A stretch of DNA of 64,000 nt from Astragalus membranaceus (taxonomy: Eukaryota > Streptophyta > Magnoliopsida > Fabales > Fabaceae), in the NCBI GenBank assembly GCA_039519185.1, contig CM076846.1:130576182-130640181 (forward strand), written 5' to 3'. Positions 1 through 9,700 of this stretch are shown here, piece by piece (position 1 is the stretch's first letter; every line of letters begins with the position of its first letter). Both the position numbers and the translations under genes were made by a program. The notes beneath the pieces were generated by a model. The model had not been told where the DNA came from. It did no database searches and saw only the letters and a program-made list of their open reading frames with translations.

Positions 1-180
1 ATCCTGAGCCCTCTGTGCTCATCCTGAGCCCTCTGTGCTCCTGTTGAGCCCTCTGTGCTCCTGCTGAGCCCTCTGCGCTCATCCTGAGCCCTCTATGCTC
101 CTCCTGAGCCCTCTGCGCTCATCCTGAGCCCTCTGTGCTCATCCTAAGCCCTCTGTGCTTCTCCTGAGCCCTCCGTGCTC
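1..180 (+). repeat. Nine-copy 20-bp tandem array in Ogre 3'UTR
   Basis: The unit CTCCTGAGCCCTCTGTGCTC repeats with an exact 20-bp period nine times, with one to three substitutions per unit. The array begins at the window edge and probably continues upstream. Confidence 0.95.
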
Positions 181-229
181 CCTCTTTACTGCTTTCTTTA
201 CCGTGTTCTTTACCGCTTTATTTCCTGCT

Positions 230-325
230 TCTGCACGCCAAGTGCCCATTTTACTTTTCTGTCAGCACGCCAAGTGCCCATTTACCCTTCTGTTTGCACG
301 CCAAGTGCCCATTTACTATTCTGTC
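230..325 (+). repeat. Three-copy 31-32-bp tandem repeat in Ogre 3'UTR
   Basis: Three units contain GCACGCCAAGTGCCCATTT and start near 233, 264 and 296. The unit is unrelated to the 20-bp array just upstream. Confidence 0.85.
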
Positions 326-365
326 TGCTTTAGTTGAACATTTCAATCAATCAACCAACAGGATT

Positions 366-740
366 CGTGAATCCCTTCAGGACCCAAGTGTCCCTTCAAA
401 AACAGACTTCACCTCGTATTCGAGCTGCGGGTAAGTCCTTCAGACCCCAAGTGGTCCTTCAAACTAGTTGTGTCAGCCTAAGACACAACGGACGTCCTTC
501 ATGGTCAACATATCAGTTCCGGAGCTGATCTTGACCCATCATGGCCGCTCGAAAGGCCCCCTCAGACCGTTTTACTAGTACCATAGCTAGTAGCGCTCCT
601 TCAGACCACGATGGTCCTTCAATTAAGGCCTAGGCAGCCTTCCAGACCCTGAGTGGTCCTTCAGAGCCTTAGTGCTCCTTCAGACCCTGAGTGGTCCTTC
701 AGAGCCTTAGTGCTCCTTCAGATCCCGAGTGGTCCGTCAT
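366..740 (+). repeat. Degenerate tandem repeats of a CCTTCAGACC..GTGGT motif
   Basis: The motif CCTTCAGACCCNGAGTGGTC recurs with variable spacing and alternates at the 3' end (about 645-735) with CCTTCAGAGCCTTAGTGCT. This is a third, independent array in the same 3'UTR. The short ORF at 653-931 overlaps it and is not considered a gene. Confidence 0.8.
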
Positions 741-940
741 TTTCTCTCTCAGTTAATGCGCCAAGTGTTAACCGTTCCCCGTTTGTTCTCAAAACCCATC
801 TATTCAAAAATAGAAAAAGAAAAAGAGGAAAATTCGGGTTTCCCCAAGTGGACAAAATCGGTATAATTTCTGAATTCTTTATCTTCATTTTGCCTTGGAA
901 TATGTTTCGGCCAATTCATATTCCTCGTTAAAATTCAGAT

Positions 941-953
941 AAAGAGGGGCAGC
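941..953 (+). other. Polypurine tract of the Ogre-like element
   Basis: AAAGAGGGGCAGC lies immediately 5' of the TG that opens the LTR. This is the expected position of the plus-strand primer, and it shows that 954 begins a 3' LTR rather than a solo LTR. Confidence 0.75.
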
Positions 954-1325
954 TGTCATACCCCAATTTTGTCCGGCTTAGGTCCAAACCCTAATTTTCC
1001 ACACAAAAATAAAATTATGCATTGCATTTTGGGTCCTAGAAACCATTCCAAAGTTTTTGAAATCATTTTTAGGGTTAGAATGCACTTTTTGGGAAATTAG
1101 GGTTTTTAGGGTCAAAAAGGGCATTTTGGTCATTTATCACTGAAGGTCTATGACTTTTAGTAGCTGAGAGATGAGTGTTTCAAAACATGCATGGTGCATC
1201 AAAATAGTTTTGAAAAATATTTCTAAAAATATTTTGGTTGAGGGCTTGAAATTAAAATCCTATATTTTTACAAAGATAATGGATTATGGTAATAGATTAT
1301 GTGCCTGAATGTTTTCAGAGCACAT

Positions 1326-1639
1326 AATCGATTACTCTCCTATCTTTACTAAAGCAAATAATCGATTATCCTAATCAATTAGGAAGCAAATAATCGATTA
1401 GCCTTCATTTGCACATCACACATAATCGATTATGAAGCAAATGGAAGTTTCCATATTTATCAAATAAATCGATTACTCCCTTCTTGTAACTAAGCATATA
1501 ATCGATTACCACCTTTTTAGGAAGGTTGATAATCGATTATACACTTGTTTTTCCTTCACACATAATCGATTATCCACTCAAAAATCAATGAGCCAATAAT
1601 CGATTACATCTCCCAAGTTATTTCCAACATAATCGATTA
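1326..1639 (+). promoter_or_regulatory. Ten-copy phased AATCGATTA palindrome array in U3
   Basis: AATCGATTA starts at 1326, 1360, 1392, 1424, 1467, 1500, 1531, 1564, 1598 and 1631, giving spacings of 34, 32, 32, 43, 33, 31, 33, 34 and 33 bp. Degenerate copies precede it (AATAGATTA at 1291, AATGGATTA at 1278). The core AATCGATT is a perfect palindrome. The array ends about 35 bp before the TATA box, where enhancers of an LTR promoter sit. A regulatory role is inferred. Confidence 0.7.
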
Positions 1640-1673
1640 CTCCGTTTCCTAAATTAGATCAAATCTGATTTCC

Positions 1674-1681
1674 TATAAATA
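1674..1681 (+). promoter_or_regulatory. TATA box of the Ogre-like LTR
   Basis: TATAAATA lies in the middle of the LTR, just downstream of the palindrome array and upstream of a CA/TC-rich stretch. This fits the U3/R boundary. Confidence 0.65.
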
Positions 1682-2146
1682 GGAAGCTCATTTTTCATTT
1701 CAAAACACACGGATTTCACACATTTTCACCACAATTTCAACTTCTCTCTACACATTCTTCACGAGATCAGAGAAAAAACCCATTTTTCTCGAAATCTCTC
1801 ACATTTTTAGAAAAACTCTTCCACGCTTTATTTTTTCGCTCTACTCGTTCCGTTGGTCCGTCTGAGCTGGTCTTCTACAAAAGTTAGCGGGAATTGCGTT
1901 CTTCAAGTCGTAGTATCTGCCTTCATCAGAGGTATTTCTGTTTTTTCTATTTGTTAATATTTAATCATTGTGATCCATGCCAAAATTGCCCTATGTGATT
2001 TAATCTAGCTATAGTGTCATTGTTGATGATGAACCACATGATTCCCACTTATGCCTAGTGCATCATTCTCTAAGTGGTGAAGATGGTCTCAGATGATTCA
2101 ACCTTCCCCTTTCAAACTCTTTCAAAAAAAAAACATCTTTCATTAG

Positions 2147-2702
2147 AACTACGTCGCTTTGATTCCCGTTTGGGATACGTAGGAGCGAGTCACGTTCTCG
2201 TCAAGCGCAACAAATAAAAATTCTTTTCATCCCCATAAACAAATTATTTTCATAAAAACAAACAAAAAGAATCATTTTCCAACCCATTGTTGCTAATAGC
2301 TCATCAGAGCCTCTGTTCGTTTAGCTATTAGTGACAATGTCTTTTTCTCATAAGAATAATAAACGATGGTCCATCATAACCTTTTTTAGTTTGATCATTG
2401 TGCAAATCAATCTTTTTCGAAAATCACTTTCAAAAAGATAATAAAAACGAGTTGTTATCAATAGTCCATCAGAACCTTTGTTCGTTTGACTAGCGGTACA
2501 ACTCTCTCTTTTTTGAGTATTCAGTAGTGATTCATCATAGCCTCTGCTAGTTTAATCATTTGCTAATGCTCGTCCTATTTCAAAAAACTCACTAAAAAAG
2601 ATAAAAAAACAAAAACTTTTCAAAAAGAACCAAGAACTACGTAGCTTTGAATTCTCCATCGCACCGGGAGATACGTAGGAGCGGGCTATGTCCCGTCAAG
2701 CA
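2147..2702 (+). repeat. Internal duplications in the Ogre-like LTR
   Basis: Two blocks carry ATACGTAGGAGCG (near 2174 and 2672), each preceded by CTTTGA and followed by CGTCAAGC. Between them four diverged copies of a unit like CATCAGAGCCTCTGTTCGTTT alternate with ATTTTTCAAAAA-type runs. These look like old internal tandem duplications of the LTR. Confidence 0.6.
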
Positions 2703-3068
2703 CTTTTTTTCTAAAAACCCTTTTTTTCCCCCCTTCTCACCTAAAATAAAATTTTCATTAAAGATTTCCCATTCATCTCCCAATAAGAAATAAATAGGCA
2801 AATCTAGGTATTTTTCAAATCAAACGTTAAAACCACACATTTAATTAGAGGTTCCCTTTCGGTAGAAAGGACGTGCGCGGTGCTAACACCTTCCTCGCAC
2901 GTAATCGACCCCCGAACCTATATCTCTAGTTTTCAAAGACCATCCGCCTTGTCCAAAAGACCTTTTTTCAATGTTTTGGTCTTAAAATTAAAATATTGGT
3001 GGCGGCTCCAAAATTTTTTCCACGTTGTACATCGGGAAACCCAAGCCGGGATTTTTCGGGGTGCAACA

Positions 3069-4460
3069 GAGTGGTGGAAGATGTTTTATTTAAGGTTGAT
3101 AAGTTTATTTTCTCTGCTGATTTTGTTGTATTGGATATGGAAGAAGATGAGGAAGTCCCAATTATTTTGGGGCCTCCTTTCTTAACTACAGGAAAAAGAT
3201 TAATTAATGTTCAGCAGAGAAAATTGACTTTGAGATTTGGAGATGAGGAAATTGTATTGCAAGTCTTGAACTCATTAAAAAATCCTTTCTCATTTGCTTC
3301 TTGTAATTTTATTCAAGCTATGGATATTAATGATGTGGTTACTTCTGAAAGTTTTGATGATTTTAGAATTCAGGACCCTCTAGAAAAAGTACTTACTGTG
3401 CAGGGACTTGGCATATTGAAGAGTTCTTAATGTTTTTGCAGTCTCACCACCCTCAGAAAAATTGGAGTAACTATAGATTTGAGGAATTGGAATGGGGTAA
3501 TACTCCAAATCCCAAACCTTCAATTGAAGAGACTCCTGAGCTTGAATTGAAGTCTCTTCCTTCAAATGTAAATTATGCTTTCTTGCACCCCCTTCCTCTT
3601 TTCCTGTGATTATTTCTGCAGATTTGATAGACACCATGGAGGATAAGCTTTTGAGAGTATTAAGGGCCAACAAAGATGCCTTTGGTTGGTCTATTCATGA
3701 TATAAAAGGCATTAGCCCCTCAATTTGCACTCACAAGATTTATATGGAGGATGATTACCAACCTCAGGCACTACCTCAACGCCGCCTCAATCCTAACATG
3801 AAAGAGGTGGTAAAACAGGAAGTGATTAAGCTTCTTAACGCAGGTATCATCTATCCCATCTCTGATAGTAAGTGGGTAAGTCCTGTTCAATGTGTTCCTA
3901 AAATGGGAGGTACTACTGTGATGGAGAATGATAAAAATGAATTAATTGTAGTTAGGAAAACTATCGGGTGGCGTATGTGCATTGATTATAGAAAATTAAA
4001 TGATGCCACCCGGAAAGACCACTTCCCCCTTCCCTTTATTGATCAAATGCTTGAGAGAATGGCAGGTCATGATTATTATTGTTGTTTGGATGGATATTCC
4101 GGTTATTTGCAAATACCAGTAGCTTCTGAAGATCAAGAAAAAACTACTTTTACTTGCCCATATGGAACATTTGCATATAAAAGGATGCCATTCGGTTTAT
4201 GTAATGCCCCTTCCACTTTCCAAAGATGCATGATGGCTATTTTCTCTGACTTGGTTGAAAAATGCATTGAGATATTCATGGATGATTTTACCGTCTTTGG
4301 ATCCTCTTATGAGGATTGTTTACATAACATGAATTCAGTGTTGCAAAGATGCAGGGATACCAAATTAGTGCGCAATTGGGAGTGCCAATTTATGGTACAA
4401 GATTGCATTATTCTAGGACATAAGGTGTCCACTAGAGGCATTGAAGTTGATCCTGCAAAG
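3069..4460 (+). pseudogene. F pol, part 1: end of protease plus reverse transcriptase
   Basis: The first part (3069 to about 3425) encodes the C-terminal half of an aspartic protease: VVEDVLFKVDKF, then IILGPPFLTTGKRLINV, the ILGRPFL-type flap of Athila proteases. A frameshift near 3400 moves the linker into another frame, and from about 3603 a long open stretch holds RT: the primer-grip side (GWRMCIDYRKLND), YGTFAYKRMPFGLCNAPSTF, and the catalytic box IFMDDFTVFG. It ends at IEVDPAK where element A is inserted. RT normally copies element RNA in cytoplasmic particles. The RT domain is uninterrupted, but upstream parts are missing and the frame is broken, so this is a dead fragment. Confidence 0.85.
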
Positions 4461-5138
4461 TGTAACATCCTCAAAATAATTAATCGAATTATTCGGATGT
4501 TAACCCAATTGAATTAATTTGGTACTTAATTGGTAAAATTATTGAGTGCTAAAATTAATTATTGGCTGTCACAGGATCGTTGACCGAATAATACGGATCA
4601 AGGAAGTTTTGGAATCGAAATAAGGAATTAAGATCAATATGGTAATTGGACCACGCTACCACTTATATATTAATTAAATATATGTGTGTGAGTGTGTGTT
4701 GAATAAAAGAAAGAAAAGAGAGAAAGAAAGAATACGCAGAAGGAAAGAAAGAAGGGAAAAGAAAGAAGAAAAGGAAAGAAGAAGAAGGAGAAAGGAGAAG
4801 AGAAAGGAAGAAGAAGAGGTGAGCCCACTCCTCCAAAAATTCATCATCTTCATCATCTCCTCACCATCACCATAACCCAATAACTTGGTGAGTTTTCCTC
4901 CACTTTTCCCCCTTCTATTTGATTTCGAAAATTGAGGGTTTGTGGGGAAAATTTGTTGAAATCATGGGTTAATAGGTTGTGTTGACGATTGGGTTATGCT
5001 TAGGATCGAAGCTAGGAGCGGATTGATCGCGTTGTGAAGTTCGAATCGAAGTTTGGAGCGATTTGGTGAAATAGGGTTCCGTTCGAGAGTTTTTCAAGTC
5101 TCGGCAAATTCGGTTCGACATCGGCTCTCGCTTCAAGG

Positions 5139-5153
5139 GTGAGTTTTACTCAC
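5139..5153. promoter_or_regulatory. Conserved palindrome GTGAGTTTTACTCAC
   Basis: This is a perfect 6-bp inverted repeat with a 3-nt centre. The same element occurs at 11843-11857 (other LTR), 16354-16368 and 22740-22754 (B), 32494-32508 (D) and 59188-59202 (H), always followed by CGYTTAGGA, while surrounding LTR sequence has diverged. It overlaps a good 5' splice-site match (GG/GTGAGT). Function is unknown. Confidence 0.7.
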
Positions 5154-5420
5154 GCTTAGGATGTTTTTGTGTCTCGTTAGTTTTTACGTTAATTGATTTC
5201 GAGAGATTTTGGAACGAAAACCGTTATTTGAAAATATGTCGCGTTTTAATACAATTCGTTTTGATTGAGTTTTTGATTGGATTGATTGGTTGTGTGGTTT
5301 GTATTGGATTCATTTTACTGGTTGTCAAATCTGTTTTCGATCGGAACAAAAATCGGAATTGAGCGGAATAGCGGATTTCGCGAAAATCGCAAAATTCTGC
5401 ACTTGACAGGCCCCCTTACT

Positions 5421-5533
5421 GTCAGTCCACGCGCCACTTACGCGCCGCGCGCCACTCGCGCGCCAGTGGACAGAACCTTACTGTCAGCTCGCGCGCCGTT
5501 TGCGCGCCACGCGCCACTCGCGCGCCAGTTGGC
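5421..5533 (+). repeat. CpG-rich cassette of the A LTR
   Basis: Repeats of CGCGCCACT and GCGCGCC flank two CTGTCAG..CAGAA boundaries. The copy in the 3' LTR is 12125-12237. The sequence just downstream (TTTTCG..GAT, GGAAAGCTT) is shared with B, C, D and H, but the cassette is not. Confidence 0.8.
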
Positions 5534-5931
5534 AGAATTTCAGCAACCAAACACTGTTTTTCGTTTCGCGATAACTTTTGATCCGGGAACCCGATTGAGG
5601 TGTTCTAAGATGCGTTGGAAAGCTTATTCAGAGGCCTAACTGAATATTCTATTTTTAAGGCAAAATGAACTGTTTTTGATATTGAAAATTATGTCGAAAA
5701 GTGGTCAACTAGATTGCGAGTGTGAACTTGGATTTTATAAAATTGTGGATTAAAGTGTTTCATGGATTGTCTGATTTGATGGACCGTGGGTTCATAGTAC
5801 TGTAGATATATATGTTTATATGTATATCGAGTTGGGTGACGACCCATGTTTTGACATACTAGGCGGGGCAGTCATGCTCCCCCAACCTAGGCTCCGTGCC
5901 AATAGGAGAATGTACTATTGGTAAGGGGGTT

Positions 5932-6121
5932 CACCGAGTATATAGCACTGGATTGCAGTCGGTGTTATGTCATGAGTTTGTTGTACGTACACCGGGGTTT
6001 AGCACTTTATTGCAGTCGGTGTCGTACTGTGCGATACACCGGGGTTTAGCACTTTATTGCAGTCGGTGCCGCACTTTGTTTGTTCACGTTCACCGGGGTT
6101 AGCACTTTATTGCAGTCGGTG
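5932..6121 (+). repeat. Four-copy CACCG..CGGTG hairpin array in the A leader
   Basis: Units at 5932-5964, 5990-6021, 6037-6068 and 6091-6121 each start CACCG and end CGGTG, with TTGCAGT just before the end. The outer pentamers are complementary, so each RNA copy can form a small stem. The array lies downstream of the presumed TATA region, hence in transcribed R/U5. The copy in the 3' LTR is 12636-12825. Confidence 0.8.
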
Positions 6122-6587
6122 TCGTGTTGATTTTAAAAAGGATTATTAATTGAACCGAGGGAGTTAGCAGGGGTCTCGGTAGAACTCACTGAGATTGTAT
6201 CTCACTGTTTAAATGTTGTTGTTTTACAGATAAACAGGGACAGAAGAAACCTCAGAGGCACGAGTAGGTGGCCCCCGGGAAATGGATAATGACTTAGCTT
6301 TATGTTCAGTTTATTTTCCTTCTGTTGTCCATGTATCACAGCACTATGACATTAGTGTCATGTTTGTCTTTCATTCCGCTTTCTTGTATGATTCTGACTA
6401 CCACAGTTGCTGACAGTTTACGGTCTGAGAACCGTATGGTCTTACGTGTGTATAAGACAGTTATGTTATATTTCAGCAAAAATTTTATAGTGATAATCAG
6501 TATCTGAGCAGGAAATATTATCTCTGATGTATGTTTAATGTGCACTCGGGTGTTTTTAACAAATAGAAAATATCAGGGTGTTACAGT

Positions 6588-6599
6588 TGGTATCAGAGC
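6588..6599 (+). other. Primer-binding site of A (initiator tRNA-Met)
   Basis: TGGTATCAGAGC is complementary to the 3' end of plant initiator tRNA-Met and lies 2 bp after the LTR. This is the usual minus-strand primer for Tekay elements. Confidence 0.92.
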
Positions 6600-6719
6600 G
6601 GTTCGACCTAGTCGGACTTAGCTTATAGGGTCTTTGCTTTTTCCAGTCGTGATTTTCTTAGTATGCTATTAGACATTGAGCTTGATCAACTTAATACTTT
6701 GTGCATATTTCGCAGAATC

Positions 6720-9700
6720 ATGGCCAGAAGAGGTAGAGGCGTTCCTCCTCCTGTTGATCCAAATTTTGAGTGGATGCAGAATGTCATTGAGAACCAGCAG
6801 AAAATGATGCAAGACAAGATGCTTATGCATCAGCAGCAACAAATCCAACAGCAAAATGCTCAGCAGCATCAAGCTCCAGAGCCACAAGTGAACCCAAGGA
6901 GAATTTTCACAGAGTTCCTGAAAATGAAACCCTCCGAGTTCAGAGGTGGGCCGGATGTCATGAGAGCACTACATTGGCTGGATGACATTGAAAAGATCTT
7001 TGTAACAATGCAAGTGACCGATGAAGATAAGTTGAGGTTGGCATCCCATATGTTGAAGGGAGAGGCCAATAACTGGTGGACAAATGCTAGGGCCATGATG
7101 GAGACAATGGGAACTCCCCCGACTTGGGAAAATTTCCGAACATCATTTTTGGAACAATTCTTCCCCACGGCTATGAGGTTTGATAAGGAAAATGAGTTTT
7201 TGGCTCTTACACAAGGAGGCTTGACCGTGGGCCAATACACGGCTAAATTTGAAGAGTTGTATCAATTCTTCGGTTTAGCTGGATATGCCCCCAATGACCG
7301 ATGGAAAACTGACAGGTACAAATATGGGTTGAGAGAGGATATTGCTCAAAGTCTTAGTTCTTTTCCGAGAACCAACTATGCAGCCATGGTACAACAAGCT
7401 TATATCGCCGAAAGTGATTTGTCAAAGTTGTATGCAAGCAGAAAGGCATTCCTTCAGAGCAAGAGGAACACTGGACCATCTAGTTCTCAGATGGGTCCCA
7501 GGCATGACTCAGGGAAAGGAGGTAATTACAAAGGGAAGCAGGTGCAATCGTCTGATTCTGCACAGTTCGGGAATTGTAGACTTTGTGGAAGATATCACCG
7601 TGGCGAGTGTCCGCCAAGGCCAGATCGGTGCTATGTTTGTAATGAAGAGGGACACTATGCAAATAAGTGCCCAACAAAGAAGAATCTGCAAAGAGCACCA
7701 AATGCTCCTAGTCAGGGGAGAATCAACACATTAGATGCTCGAACCATCACACCTACCGATAATCTTCTAAGGGGTACGAGATCTCTTTTTAATAATTCAG
7801 TCAATATTTTATATGATTCTGGTGCAACTCACTGTTTTATCTCGCAAGCATGTGTGGATCGGTTGGGATTAGCATTGTCTGAGCTATCCGAACCGATAAC
7901 TATTTTAACTGCTGCCAAGGGTCGTGTCCAGACCCAATCATTATGTGAAAATTGCCTACTTGTCATAGGCGACAGACAGTTTGTTGTGAAATTTATTTGC
8001 TTGCCTATGAGAAGTATGGACATTGTTCTGGGTATGAATTGGATGGCTGAAAATCATGTAACAATCAACTGTGCCGATCGAACCATTAGCTTCGCATCTG
8101 AATCCGTAGGCTTGACACAGGCAGATTCTGAAGTGATGATCTCTTACACCGAAGCAAGCCAGTCATTATTCCAAGGTGCGGAAGCTATTCTTATTATGTT
8201 GTCTGCATCTACTGAAACGGGTTTAGATTTGTCATCTGTGCAAGTGGTAAATGAATTTCTAGATGTCTTTCCAGAAGAAGTTTCATCCTTACCTCCTGAC
8301 AGAGAGGTAGAATTCTCAATAGAATTGATTCCTGGTACAGGATCAATATCCATTGCTCCTTATAGAATGTCTCCTTTAGAGTTGAAGGAACTGAAGTCTC
8401 AACTTGAAGAATTAATATCAAAGAGGTTTATCTGACCGAGTGCTTCTCCATGGGGTGCTCCGGTGTTGCTAGTCAAAAAGAAGGATGGTAGCATGAGGTT
8501 ATGCATAGATTATCGGCAACTGAATAAAGTGACGATCAAGAATAAATATCCCTTGCCAAGGATAGACGATTTGCTTGACCAACTTCGAGGTGCCGTGGTA
8601 TTTTCAAAAATTGATCTGAGATCGGGTTATCATCAAATAAAGGTATGAGCCTTAGATATTCCGAAGACAGCTTTCCGTACTAGATATGGACATTACGAGT
8701 TCGTAGTGATGCCCTTCGGTTTGACTAATGCTCTAGCGGTATTCATGGATTACATGAACCGAGTGTTTCACATGTACCTTGATCAGTTTGTGGTAGTTTT
8801 TATTGACGATATCTTGGTGTACTCTAAGACCATTGAGGACCATGTACAACATCTCCGCATTGTTCTGAACGTACTCCGAGAAAAGAAATTGTATGCCAAG
8901 CCGTCGAAGTGTGACTTCTGGATGCCGGAAGTGAAGTTTTTGGGACACGTAATTTCCCAATCGGGGGTTGCGGTGGATCCCAGTAAAGTAGAAGCGGTGT
9001 TGAACTGGGAACGACCAACATCTGTCACCGAAATAAGAAGTTTCTTGGGTCTAGCTGGTTACTACAGGAGGTTTATTCAAGGTTTTTCACAATTGGTTCT
9101 TCCACTTACTCGGTTGACTCGTAAGGCCCAGCCGTTTATATGGAATGCCGATTGTGAGGAATGTTTTCAAGAGTTGAAGGTTAGGTTGACTTCTGCTCCA
9201 ATCCTAATTCTTCCAGATCCGTCTTTAGATTTTCAAATTTACAGCGATGCTTCTGGGAAGGGTTTGGGATGTGTCCTCATGCAGAACCAACAAGTTGTAG
9301 CTTATGCCTCCAGACAGTTGAAGACTCATGAAGAGAATTATCCAACCCATGATTTGGAGTTGGCAGCTATTGTGTACGCACTGAAGATTTGGAGACATTA
9401 CCTGTACGGGTCTCGTTTCGAAGTCTTTAGTGATCATAAAAGTTTGAAATATTTGTTTGATCAGAAGGAGTTGAATAACAGGCAGAGGAGGTGGGTGGAG
9501 TTTCTGAAGGATTATGACTTCGAATTGAAGTATCATCCGGGAAAAGCTAATGTTGTGGCTGATGCACTAAGTAGGAAATCCGTTCACATAGCAGAGTTCA
9601 TGATGCATGAAATGAAATTGTTGGAATCCTTTAGAGACTTGAATTTAGATGCAAGATCAAGGAGGAACAGGTTAGTGTTGAGCCATATGAGGATCTCTAG

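Larger units (their letters stand above)
1..3068 (+). mobile_element. 3' end of an Ogre/Tat-like Ty3 LTR retrotransposon
   Basis: The stretch consists of a non-coding 3'UTR with successive tandem arrays (1-740), a purine-rich tract at 941-953 and a 2115-bp LTR from TGTCATACCCC to GGGTGCAACA (954-3068). The LTR is followed directly by protease-coding sequence of a different element, so the Ogre copy sits inside element F. The five bases after the LTR (GAGTG, 3069-3073) are the expected target-site copy; its partner lies upstream of the window. Tandem arrays in the 3'UTR and this LTR type are known from legume Ogre elements. No coding part is inside the window, so the lineage call rests on LTR and UTR form. 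Confidence 0.75.
954..3068 (+). repeat. Ogre-like 3' LTR, 2115 bp
   Basis: The LTR starts TGTCATACCCC and ends GTGCAACA. It holds a phased palindrome array (1326-1639), a TATA box (1674), a pyrimidine-rich leader, and two copies of a block with ATACGTAGGAGCG followed by CGTCAAGC (about 2147-2207 and 2632-2702). There is no ORF of interest. Only one LTR is inside the window, so age cannot be estimated. Confidence 0.8.
4461..6585 (+). repeat. Element A 5' LTR
   Basis: It runs from TGTAACATCC to GGTGTTACA. In order it contains a short TA/TG microsatellite, a 120-bp purine-rich block (4703-4820), palindrome GTGAGTTTTACTCAC (5139), a CpG-rich cassette (5421-5533), a probable TATA region (5801-5820), hairpin GGGTGACGACCC (5834-5845), a four-copy CACCG..CGGTG array (5932-6121) and the stem ACCGAG..CTCGGT (about 6154-6180). 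Small ORFs inside it (e.g. 5286-5639, 5896-6102) recur in the other LTR and are not genes. Confidence 0.93.

Noticed and set aside
4674..4880. Overlapping KR/E-rich and L/S/F-rich ORFs on both strands
   Set aside because: They are translations of the LTR purine block; identical ORFs recur in the other LTR (11378-11584) and analogous ones in B, D and H.
5932..6121. Regularly spaced 32-bp repeats that look like a CRISPR array
   Set aside because: They lie in both LTRs of plant retrotransposons. Spacers vary from about 15 to 30 nt and are not unique, and nothing prokaryotic is nearby.
6588..6599. tRNA-Met gene piece
   Set aside because: Only the 12 bases complementary to the tRNA 3' end are present; they are primer-binding sites next to LTRs.
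8433..8435. Programmed readthrough of TGA between protease and RT in A
   Set aside because: The context (TGA followed by CCG) is not a known strong readthrough signal, H has CGA here, and a second TGA inside RT at 8646 makes simple mutation more likely.
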